From positions 990,748 to 1,054,747 of the forward strand of contig JXTC01000075.1 of NCBI GenBank assembly GCA_002914845.1: a DNA stretch of 64,000 nucleotides. Direction: 5' to 3'. Position numbers and translations under genes: made by a program. Shown here piece by piece: positions 36,736-46,984 of the stretch (its first letter is position 1; each line of letters opens with the position of its first letter). The notes below the pieces were generated by a model. The model saw only the letters and a program-made list of their open reading frames with translations, was not told where the DNA came from and ran no database searches. Source of the stretch: Trema orientale (Eukaryota > Streptophyta > Magnoliopsida > Rosales > Cannabaceae).

Positions 36736-39150
36736 TCATTGATCCGGTTTCTTCACAACCAAAACAGGGCACTTAGCGTGGTGGACACAGTAACTGCTAA
36801 CACTTCCCAGAAACGCCCTGTTCCAACAAGTTCTTATTAGACCACCCGATCCAACAAATATTTCCTCCCATGAAAAAGCCGAGCCACTCAGATTGATATG
36901 CAAAGACACGTCAGAAGACAAGAAAATAAGATCTTTCTAATCTTAACATGAGATGATCCGCCTTTCCAACCAAAAAAAAAAACATGAGAAGATCCGAGAA
37001 GCGAAAGCAGTGTCGTCTGTGTCGTCTTCTTTTGGAGTTCCTCACCCCAAACCCTCTACCACGTAGACTGAGTCCTAGGGCCAAACCAGGATATTTTATT
37101 AGCTATAAGTCACTTGTTCTCTTTGCTTGTTGTATCTAACACATCTTAACCCATAATTTCTAGAGTTACCATTCACTTTATAACACATCTCAGCCCATAA
37201 TTTCTAGAGTTATCATTCACTTTTCATATTTTCTGTTTTCTTTTGATCACATATTAAATCATTGCCAAAGAATTATGATTCTAAGCGAATCAAAGGTACT
37301 TATTGATTGATGAACTCATAGCACTTAAGGAAGGACACTTGTTACGTACAGCATCATACCTCTTTTACAGTGTGTGTGAGGCTTTTGGGTTTTTCAGTTT
37401 GTAACATGCAACTCTAACCCTAACTCAAACAACTGGTAAGATGTGTGTGAGCGTGCGCTCGCATTTTTTCGTTTAAATTAAGACGTGGTGTACTTTCCGA
37501 GTAATATATGACAAAGAGAAGATGTAAATGATTGCATCAACAAATGTGAAGGAGAAAGTTCATCTCATATCCTACTCCTCAAAAAGTAAATGAATAAAAT
37601 CAAGGATTCAGAAATTGGGACAAACCTCTGTATGGTTCCACGACTATGGCTGCCTAATACCAGTAATTGGACATTTAACTTGTCCACAGCTTCACATATT
37701 TTCTCTTTAGGATTTCCAACTTCTGTTAGGGTCTCTGCCTCAATCTGTAGGAGGGCAAACCATATAATAAATTTCGCAGTGTAACATCAGTTGGATCTTT
37801 ACACTTGAGTTACTTGCACTTCCATGTATTATGTTAAAGTTAAAAGAACGTAAGGAATTTAAATCAGAGTCCCAAATCAGAATTGGTCAACAGACTATGA
37901 CTTCATATAACACTTCAGTATTCGTGGACCCTTGTTTTGATAAATCAGTAACCCAGTTGCGACACATAAAATTTCTCTCTTTTCTTATTTAAGACAATCA
38001 AGTGTTCATTAAAACACAATAATTCAAGAACAAGACTCCATTATGCCGTAAGCATATAAGAGAATGTATTTCTGTGCATTCCAAACCAAAAACATGGCAG
38101 CTAACATTTCAAACTTGTCTACCATTATGCTGTCAAAATGTAAGAACAAATATTTTTATTTTTTTTTTTAAAAAAAAAGGTAAAAAAGGAGGACAGAAGA
38201 AAAAGAAACATATTGCAGTACACTGCAACAACAGAAATGGAATAAATAAATATCAGAAACTGATACACTAACTATTTTGAATTTCTTTGACTTTTTTCTT
38301 TTTTTATAAAGTAAGAATGGCTGGAACTATGAAGTCAAGGTAGGCAAATTAAAAAAGGCCATGGATACGGTGAAAAGAGTAATACCCCATGTTTGGAGGA
38401 GATGTCCTTGGCTTTCTCCAACAGAGCCAACGCAACTTTTTGGTGCCTTTCTTGGATAGAGGCTATTAACTCAGGAGCTGCATACACGATAAAAATTTCC
38501 CAACTTTTCAAAGCCTACACTTACAAGTAAATATAACTTCAATCTAATCCTCTTATGTGTTTTACACTTTCTTTTTAAGGTCCGATAAAAATCTTCTATT
38601 TAACAAACGAATTAATACACCACAAAACTATATCATATTCCCTAATTTAAACAAGTATGAAAGATTAAATTGCGAAAAGAAAATAGGGAGTGACTGCCGT
38701 ATATAAGTTTGTATAAACACACCCATATATATATATAGAGGATGGCTATGGTAGGGAGTCCCTACGTAGGATCATGCCTTAATTATCGTTGGATGGGAAT
38801 CTGTAGAAAATAATGAGAATCTATAGAGAATCTATTTATATACAGATTTCCATCCAACGGTGAATAGACAGGCCCTACGTAGGGCGCCCCTACTGTAGAC
38901 GCGCCCATATAGATATATGTGTCTTATGTATATATAGAGAGAGAGAGGGCGTACGAGCAGAGGCATAAGTGGAAGCGAAAGCGAAACCAAGATCAACAGT
39001 GGATTGAACGGTAAAGATGATAAAGTGGGAATCAACAATGGTGTCGTAGAGGTTTTCGAGGGCCCATTTGAGAGCATAATGGCTGCACTCGCTCTCATCT
39101 ATTGCAACCATCATCACCTTCTTCTTCTCTTTCCTCTTGTCTTCTTCCAT
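36736..39150 (-). CDS. Universal stress protein A-like protein, copy 2 (four exons)
   Basis: A paralogue of the 27185-29116 gene with the same exon plan: 39150-38955, 38477-38386, 37744-37626, 36817-36736; GT-AG introns, consistent phases, 162 aa. The length is close to that of Arabidopsis At1g68300-type USPs as I recall them. Readable blocks: KKVMMVAIDESECSHYALKW at the N-terminus, PELIASIQERHQKVALALL (exon 2), EVGNPKEKICEAV (104-116), and the nucleotide loop GSHSRGTIQRAFLGSVSSYC from residue 127. That loop keeps the G-2x-(S)-9x-G-S spacing, with Ser130 in place of the second Gly, so it is far closer to the ATP-binding form than copy 1. A MITE lies in intron 1. The leader contains a GA repeat and the promoter a G-box. 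Likely functional. Confidence 0.92.
38741..38910. mobile_element. Hairpin MITE in USP gene 2 intron 1
   Basis: A 170-bp inverted-repeat element: atggctatggtagggagtcc ... ctacgtagg on the left pairs with ccctacgtagg-g ... gcgcccat on the right, and both arms contain the word cgttggatgg in opposite orientation. It lies only about 45 bp from the exon 1 donor of the minus-strand gene. Confidence 0.65.
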
Positions 39151-39170
39151 TTCCGCAACCCCTGCCTACT

Positions 39171-39195
39171 CTCTCTCTCTCTCTCTCTCTCTCTA
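39171..39195. repeat. CT/GA microsatellite in the USP gene 2 leader
   Basis: A (ct)n run on the plus strand, 21-45 bases upstream of the minus-strand start codon, so the transcript leader would carry GAGA repeats. Such leaders are common in plant 5' UTRs. Confidence 0.8.
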
Positions 39196-39441
39196 GAAGT
39201 TCTCGTGATATAGATACAGATATCGCTTCATCTAGGAAGCTCTTAAATAATTTTTTGAAGAAAAACAAAAAATCCAGTGTCATTTTCTCAGAGCTTCTGC
39301 AGGCTTCGGTTCTTCCCAACTACCCGTCCTGCGGATATGCATGAAGGGGGTCCCAATCCGATGTAGCGTGGACCACCGTGCTCTCCGCGTCGTCACCGTA
39401 CAACCTGATTGGTGGCCAGGTTTCTGTTCCGGCTACCATGC

Positions 39442-39447
39442 CACGTG
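39442..39447. promoter_or_regulatory. G-box (CACGTG) upstream of USP gene 2
   Basis: The core of gccacgtggc, a palindromic G-box/ABRE-like context, about 290 bp upstream of the USP copy 2 start codon. bZIP and bHLH factors bind such sites, which suits a stress-responsive gene. Function is inferred from sequence only. Confidence 0.4.
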
Positions 39448-39450
39448 GCA

Positions 39451-40275
39451 AACTTCGCTGACAGTTGGAATGTCGAACGCACCAGTCAATGGGCTCACCT
39501 GACTTTCTTTCATCTTATTTTGGGAAGCTATTTGCATGGGACCCATCGGTTCCTAAGTCCTACCCAACGATCAAACACGTAGCTGATCATTTAACATTTT
39601 TTACTATAATTCTCATTTTTTTAAGGTTTAGAACTTAGAACCCTTGCCAATTCTTTTGAACCACCTTCTCTTTCTCATGTTAGGACCTGTCCTTGGGTAA
39701 ATATTGTCCGTTTTGGAATTTACCGTTTTACGATTTTGGAGAACATGTCCACAGAATACAGATATAAGATTCACACACCTTTCACTCCCAAACGATATTA
39801 GACAGTACAATTTCTCTTATTGAAAACTAATATCTTCTTCTTTTAAAAACAAGCAAACATTTCTTGAGCTGCCATATATAAGTATTTCAACCAAGTTACA
39901 GTTCCATAATCAATCAAACTGAAGTTAAAGTGCTTTCAACAAAAAAAAAAAAAAAAGAGAGAGAGAGAGAAAATTGAAGCTAAAGTCACTATAATAGTGA
40001 AAGTTTCATTTTTCAAGGAAATCACCTCCGGAGTTGATTAATTTTCTTGACTAACCAAACAAGAAAGTAAGACATCAAGAATTAATTGGATTTGTCATTT
40101 CGTATAATTGGCAATTCATTACTAAGATGATAAATTACTTTGACATTATGATATTTTCCTGGGATATTGACCCCCTATCTATCTCCTTCCTAAGGGGGTT
40201 TAGTAAGAAAGAGATCTATTCCGCATGTGTTAGAAAAGAAATACTCCCAACACCTTTCGTGTTGCAGCAACTCAG
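39451..40275. other. Spacer between USP gene 2 promoter and ALT 3' end
   Basis: The left part is the USP promoter region. Near 39945-39971 there is a poly-A/GA microsatellite. The part next to 40275 is the presumed ALT 3' UTR. Confidence 0.4.
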
Positions 40276-42799
40276 CTAAGATTCCTCATGACGGAGAAAT
40301 TGAACAAGTTTAGATCTCACCTCTGGTGGTATCCGGACAGGACGATAGTTTTTATCGAGCCAAACTGCTGTGGCCTTTGCATACAAAATAGGCTGTGTAT
40401 AACAGATGATAATCGGAATCACAAAGATTACAGAATGAAGAGAAAATATCTTTCACTGTAATGTGAAAAAATAATAATAACAACAAAAATAAATAGAACG
40501 ACAAACCTCTAGATTTGGCAACTTGAAGATGAAATGCTCAAAGTATAAGCGAGCAGCTGAGGAGCCAGAGATCCTCACCTTCAGAACAAACTTGTCTCCA
40601 CTCTAATAGAGCACAACAAGTGGACAGAAATAATCAAATAAGTATTACAACAGTCATTGCAGTGCAAACAAAGCCAGCTTATCTTTACAGCAATAGCAAC
40701 AACAATTTTTTTTTTTTCCCCAGACTTGTTTTAACGCTTCCTCCGTTCTAATTCTACATTGCTGTACATCAAGTAGTAAAGCAAGGTACATCACGAATAA
40801 ACCCATCAAGGATAAGATCGAATAGTGCAATAGCATTAGTTTACTGCCTTGTGAGATAAGGGAAAATAATATAAACATATTGGCAACCAATATATATATA
40901 TATACAAGGCAAGAGACATACTCTAAGAGGTGCGAGGAATTTCATTGACAAGTCTGACAATGCTAATGCATCACCAGTGCGGGCAACTCCATCACAACTT
41001 ATCCCAAGATTTTCAAAAAGTTCATGACGACCTGTTTATGGTTATGAAGCACAGGCGTCAGTGTCTTTGAATGCCATAACAGACAAAAATCCATAGATAC
41101 TATTCAACACCACAAAGAGTAAGAGATGTCACTCGAAATGCCATCTATAAACAACAGAAGAATTGGACATGGCATACCCTGTCAAGCTTTTTCTTATGAA
41201 CAGCAGGCAAATAATAAAGCAACCACATGTCATTGTTTGAGGAACAGAGGCAAATAGGCAAAAGAGAAGAACAAAGGAAGAAGAAACAAATTTGGCATGA
41301 GAACAAAAGTATCAAACAACACAATAATCTATTAAGTGCTTTAGGGGAAAAAATTATAAATTAATGAATCGATAAGACCTGATCTGCAATCTGTTTCGCG
41401 GAAAGGGTCTAAATGCTACTTTCAAATGACGAAAGAAGAGCTGGGACTAGTTAATGCACTGAGTGAGTCCTCGAGATTTTACAAGTAAATGGATTGTCAT
41501 ATAAGCCTACGAATTCGAAGAATACTTGGTTAAGCAGTTTTCACCTAAGATCTTACTCACTGGCTTCTACTCCTTCACGTGACAGCTGATGGGAAATTTA
41601 GCACAAACTTTTTCATTAACAGGTAAGCCTGAAGACTGTTCCATACTTGTCTATGTCTCTCCTTTCCTATGCATACATGTATAAAAGATTTAAGCTGCTC
41701 GCCTATCTTTATTATAAGACCACACAGATCTAATTGGTCAAGTGAAATATGCATTTCATAGATAACAATAAGGGACCTTGAACAGGGATCACCAAACTAA
41801 GCCAATCAAGGACAATTTCAGAGTAAACAAAACCGTATGACGTTCAGCAATTCAGGTTTTAAACAAGGCCAAACAATCTATCAAACTCTAAGCATCTGGA
41901 TGTGCAGGTCTACAAGCATGAAAATGTACCGAAGTACAAGCGTACTGAGTATGCAAACATAGAAAATCATGAATCATGATAGAGCATAAAAGAGGTTGAT
42001 AGTAGCATAATCAAGAAACAGAACGAGCAACAACACATGAAAATGAGCAAATGATATGTTAACTCGATACCATGTTGGCAATAACTTGCGTAAACAGCAT
42101 TGTTCACGACACCATACTGATCAAGCTCATAATCGCGAACTTTAAACTCAACATTGTGAAACTCACTCATTCTGCAAGGCCAAGGAAGATAATTGAGGTG
42201 AATTAATAAATGTAAATAGGTAAACTACATAATACTGTGAGAACTCAAAATCCCATGATAACTCCTAAAGCCACACTGAGATTCCATGCAAGGCACAAAT
42301 AAGCAAAATAAACGCCAAAATTTTTATGTCATGCCAAACCGGAAATGAGCACTGTAAAGTGTGTAATAAGCACGAAGAAACATTACAAGAAATCCCATTA
42401 TAAAGACAGCAAGAAATAAAGTTTGTAGCGGACCGAAAAAAACAATCGAACCCCAAAAAAAAAAGGAAAAAACCCAACTGGGTAGAAGAAAAAACTAACG
42501 AATTTCAAAACCAGGGACTCAAATTGAGGACCAGAAAATAAAATGTGGAAGAAACAAGTAAGATTTGAAGAAGATGAATTGAGAAGTAGGTACCCTTTGC
42601 CACCTTTGATGTCAAATGCTGAGGCACTGCAGCTCCTCAGATTGGGGAGTGACCGGAAACGTGGCAGAATCAGGGGGAAAGCTGCTGCTGATGATGATGA
42701 TGATGAAGATGAACGGTGGAGATGGAGCCTTGGAGGGTGGAGGCGTGAGGCGGGTATCGGCGCGTGTGGCGCGTAGGCATGTGTAAACGCCGGTAACAT
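40276..42799 (-). CDS. ALT: Acyl-acyl carrier protein thioesterase, ALT family (hot-dog fold, plastid)
   Basis: Hydrolyses acyl- or beta-ketoacyl-ACP in plastids, releasing free fatty acids or methylketone precursors (known for the ALT/MKS2 family). Exons in transcript order: 42799-42594, 42171-42071, 41031-40922, 40602-40507, 40392-40276; GT-AG introns, phases consistent, 209 aa. The start is the first ATG (MLPAFTH); in-frame codons upstream include no earlier ATG. Residues 1 to about 62 are rich in Ser, Ala, Arg and Pro with few acids, fitting a plastid transit peptide, and then [20 protein letters not shown] begins the mature enzyme. The hot-dog catalytic segment is [20 protein letters not shown], with the family Asp in LDQYGVVNN, followed by ELFENLGIS and KFLAPLRSGDKF. 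The C-terminal [18 protein letters not shown] matches Arabidopsis ALT proteins. No damage seen. Confidence 0.93.
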
Positions 42800-43327
42800 G
42801 TTGAGCCCAACTGGATCGTTGGTTCTCCTACTCCCCACCTAGACTCCGAGGAGGCTCTCTCCCTCCACCAAACTAATTGCTTCGCTGCCTTCGTTATAAA
42901 CAGAGCAAAAGCGTCTCTTTTAATTTCCTCCTCCTCTTGCAAACATTTCCCGTTTTCATTTTGAACGACACGTATTTTAATTGTTTAGCGATACAAACAA
43001 CGTGTCGTTTTAGAATGTCCTCGTATAATGTCGTTTGTTTAGGGATCCATTTGCTGACCACATGTCGTTTTTCATGTGATTCAAACTGAAATTTCAACTA
43101 GGGGTTGAAAAATAATAACAATAATCGAAAAATCCGACCAATAAAAACCCAAAAAATCTGAGGAAAAAAATAATAATCAGATATAAATCTGACCAATTTT
43201 AACCCGACCAACTATATATCAGTCAGGTTAGGGAGGAGTTATAACCCACCCAAAGAAAGTACCAGTTTAAGTTAATTTTAAAAATTATTATATTAGACAT
43301 TTTTGAAAATTAGGAAAAACTAAAAAG
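42800..43327. other. ALT upstream region
   Basis: Short GC-rich 5' leader, then spacer. Several gtcgttt words occur around 42965-43075. No TATA box was assigned. Confidence 0.4.
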
Positions 43328-43515
43328 AGATGTGTTATGGTCAGACGCATCTGACCAATCTCAGCCGTCCATCACTATGGGGCCCACGTGGGCCCCATAG
43401 TGATGGACGGTTGAAATTGGTCAGACGCGTGACCATAGCACGCCCCAACTAAAAAAGACTAAATGAAAGAGAAGGAATCCTAAAAATTATTATATTAGAC
43501 ATTTCCGAAAATTAG
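43279..43515. repeat. 35-bp direct repeat around the palindromic MITE
   Basis: The word beginning taaaaattattatattagac and ending gaaaattag is present at 43279-43313 and 43481-43515 with about two mismatches. It lies outside the 9-bp target duplication of the MITE, so it is a separate event such as a local tandem duplication before or after the insertion. Confidence 0.75.
43328..43447. mobile_element. Near-perfect palindromic MITE, MULE-type
   Basis: A 120-bp element that is one hairpin: the two 59-60-bp arms meet at 43387/43388 and the inner 23 bp of each arm are perfectly complementary. The centre reads cccacgtggg. A 9-bp direct repeat (actaaaaag / actaaaaaa, 43319-43327 and 43448-43456, one mismatch) flanks it, the duplication size of Mutator-like elements. 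No coding content. Confidence 0.8.
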
Positions 43516-43938
43516 TTGACTCTCTCAATCTCTCGTCTTTCGCTCTCAACTCTCACCGCTGCCCCACTTTCTTACTCTCACTCTCTCGCCGAAAGCCACC
43601 ATGTGCTCAATCTTTCACTCAAAACTCGGTCATAAATCAGAAGCTCTTGACCTCGGTCCTAAATCAGAAGCTCTAGAGTTTCGACCACGACAGAAAGCCC
43701 TAGTCCCCTGTGCTTAAGTTCGTATAAGCAGCAGCTGTCAACCACATCACATTTTCAAACTCGATGCACAAGAAAGGAGGCATCAACGTCAAATCATTCA
43801 AATAAGAATGACTCGAGCAAAGATTTTCATAAACATAAAGACCTCACGATCAGTCTAAGGTCCATTTAAAAAAAAAAAAAAAAAAAAAAAAAGACTAGGG
43901 GAAAGAATGGAAGGAAATGCAAAACCAAACCCATAATT
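43516..43938. other. Noncoding stretch with a 24-base A run
   Basis: A CT-rich segment (43515-43610) is followed by mixed sequence and an A run at about 43868-43891. The A run after exon-like sequence could mark a retroposed transcript, but no gene is recognised. Confidence 0.3.
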
Positions 43939-44054
43939 TTTAAACTACCAAGCCATATAGATAAAGAGCTACAACTTTCAAAGCATCATACTGGCCCTTC
44001 CAATGGGAAGCCTCATCCTTTGAAGCCTTCTTAGAAATTTCTAACTCACTCATC
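43939..44054 (-). pseudogene. Possible coiled-coil exon fragment cut by a copia-like LTR
   Basis: On the minus strand the frame reads MSELEISKKASKDEASHWKG then QYDALK, which has a coiled-coil-like composition and ends at a stop near 43940. Its upstream side stops at the LTR start (44055), so a host or transposon exon may have been interrupted. No family is assigned. Confidence 0.25.
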
Positions 44055-45970
44055 TGTTGGTGTTTTTGCCCTAAGAGTAAAATATAAACAATGACTTGCT
44101 AATAAATAAATATATTTGATTTTTTATTTGCTTGTATATATTATTTATGATAATATAAAAATATCATGAAAATTCCGTGNAATGATTCCCTTGAGTAATG
44201 ATTTGGTACTTGAACGATAGAGCGCTCAATTTATGATTCGATCATGAATTTGTTGTTCATTAGAAAATCATGGGAACTTAAGGATAAAGAAGTAAATAGA
44301 GAGGATAACGGATGACAAGCCAAACTCTATTCACGAATCATTTATGGAGGATCGATCTATATGTAATGATCAAATGGACAAACTTTATGATTACTTTGAG
44401 TAAATTTATACTGTAACTTTTAAGAGTGCAGTTCCAGTTTTTTAGTGGAATAACACTGGAACTAATAAATTCGATAATTTAATTAAAGAGTTTAATTAAT
44501 TATCAAATTTATTGGAGCTTGAAATTACAAGTCCAAGGTCCCCGAACCACCTCTATTAACACTGTATTGAACATGATACATAGTTACTTTCTTATATTAA
44601 TAATTAATTTAGAATTATTGAATTCTAATTAATTATATCACACTAAAGTTAATGTTACACATTTAATTATTTTATGTGTCACATTATAAATAATAAATGT
44701 TATTAATTTTGTCTATTTAATTTTATTACTATTTTAAATAATAGGATTATTTAAAAAGGGGTGATATACAGTGTATTAGACTACACTGTACTAGGCGTGT
44801 AACACAGAGATTTTTTCTCTGTGCTACACGCATATAAGCATAAAATAATGAGATTATTTTATGTTTAATTTTATTTGAGGAATTATGATTTACCAAATAT
44901 ATTAATTCTATTATTTTATAATTTGATTATTTGAATTATTTGGATAAAATAAAATAAGGAAATTTTTGAAACATAAGCTTGTGTGAGACAAAGCTTTACA
45001 CGTTTACTTTAAAAATAATTGAGGAATTTTTTTTTAAAAAAACGTGTATAGAGATGTAGATAAAATCCTTTTATTTTGTTTCCAAATTGAATATATGGAA
45101 TTAATTGTATAAATTAAATAGATAATTTTAAAGAGGAAAGAAAGATATTTCAACTTAATAAGAAATAAATTTTACACAATAAATAGGGTATTATGCGTGT
45201 AAACCCTTTTCATGGGGAGGGAATTTTATTTTCTATTTAAGTGATATATGTTATGATTCACATGGTTTTAAATAGTTTAAAACCTAAATAGAAATTTTTT
45301 CTACACGTTTAAAATTTTTCTACAGGAGAAAAATCTACCAACCCCTTTGCCGTGTTTTTGAGTTTCCTTTTAAGAAAAAATTGTTTTTTCTATTTGAAAA
45401 TATATGGGAATTAATATTGTATTAATTGGCCAATTTTATCAAAGGAAAGATGCTCCTATGCGTGTAAATCAAAAACAAAAGAAGGAAAATTTTTTCAAGG
45501 CTATTACACGTTATTTTTGCATGGGAGGCCGATGGGGAATTTAGTTTTAAACGCAAAAAATTTTCTCAGGCAAAGCAGAAGTCATTTTTAACGTGTAGGA
45601 ATTTTTTCTTTCTTTTCACTCCTCTCCATTCTCTTGCTATCTCATGTGTTGAGACATATAGCAAGATTTTCTCAAGAAAAGTGTGTGATAGAAACAATTA
45701 GATTGTGACTATTAGGAGCCCACTCTCCAGTTTATTGGTGTGGAGGCTTGGCGAGGAAGATCGTGGTATCATAGTCAAGAGACATATCCTCATCATCAGG
45801 AAAAGAAGAAAAATACAAGAAAGGTTCGTTCTTATTTTTCTTGTCAATAGTTTTTCTATTCTATGTATTAAAACAACAATACCATAAAGATTCCTAAACT
45901 CTGATATGGGTGTAAAATTTTGAATATTACACCCACCACCTTCCGCTGCGCCATGCGATGGCAACCTACA
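44055..45970 (+). mobile_element. Ty1/copia-like long LTR with adjoining primer-binding site
   Basis: An AT-rich block from tgttggtgtttttgccctaa (44055) to gcaacctaca (45970) is followed at once by tggtaccagagac (45973-45985), a variant of the initiator-Met primer-binding site. This fits a 1.9-kb 5' LTR. No matching 3' LTR and no gag are visible, so it is a truncated fossil. One undetermined base lies at 44180. Confidence 0.55.
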
Positions 45971-46984
45971 AATGGTACCAGAGACTAAGTTATTTTATGA
46001 GGATATTGTTGTTTTAATAAAACATGATTATTGTAATCATGTTTTTATATGTATGTCATGTGAGTAGGCATTTTATTGCATGTTGATGTATGATGATTTT
46101 GTTACATGAGATGGATGTATGGTTTATGAGAAATAGGTCGTTAATTATATGGTTGCATTGGTACTTTATTCTTTTAATTTTGATTAGATCAAAATCAATG
46201 TAAACCCTTCTTGTAAGGGTATAGGAATTTACATGTGTAATATTCTTTTGATGGAGATCGAAGGAGGAGAACCAAGAGACACCACTCGGGCCCATAGTCC
46301 GTGTGCCAATCCTACCTCAAAAGGGTTTCCACCATATCGCGGTCAATCCTAATGAATGAAGAAATTTTCAAGACTAGGTCTATTGTAGTCTAGTTCTAAG
46401 TTTTTTCTTAATTTTTGGTAGTATATTTTTTTTCTTGGTTATGTAATATCCAATGCAACCCGGCCTAGATCTCAATTTTTTATTATTTTTATGGTTGATA
46501 ATCTTATGTTATAATCATGCATATAACATGTCATCTAGATTAGAAAATGCCTACTCAATATTTTGATACCATGCATGCATGCGCATGTGCATATATTTTA
46601 TTCATAAAATTATTTTTAAATTGAATAAAAGATTATTTTATGCACATGAAAAATTAATTAGATTAATTTTATTTAAGATTAGCCTTTTTCTTGAAATTTG
46701 CATAATCTTGAATAAAGAATGTGAATTAGTTTTAAATTAGTTAAAACTTGGTAATATCACATTTTTTTTAACTATGCTATTTTAATATACAAAAAAAGGT
46801 TTATATAGGGTAGTATAGTAATTTAATAAATTAAGATTTGAGAAATTTGGTAATTTATTGAAATGGAATTTGATTCTATAATATCCAAGAAATTAAATTG
46901 TTTAGATTTCTTTAGGATTTAATAAATCTAAATTGTTAGATTTAAATAATTTTAAATTTTCACCATTTTATCAGTTCTAAGTCG
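45971..46984 (+). mobile_element. Internal leader of the copia-like fossil, then AT-rich DNA
   Basis: After the primer site comes AT-rich noncoding sequence. Around 46255-46350 a GC-richer patch occurs, and there is a (catg)n-like run at 46573-46590. No coding domain is recognised. The boundary with the minus-strand gypsy body is about 46985. Confidence 0.35.

Noticed and set aside
39004-39344. Plus-strand frames over USP copy 2 exon 1 and leader
   Set aside because: Antisense shadows of the minus-strand exon and of the CT microsatellite.
45698-46295. Open frames near the end of the copia-like LTR
   Set aside because: Opposed overlapping frames in LTR and leader sequence with no retroviral or host domain.
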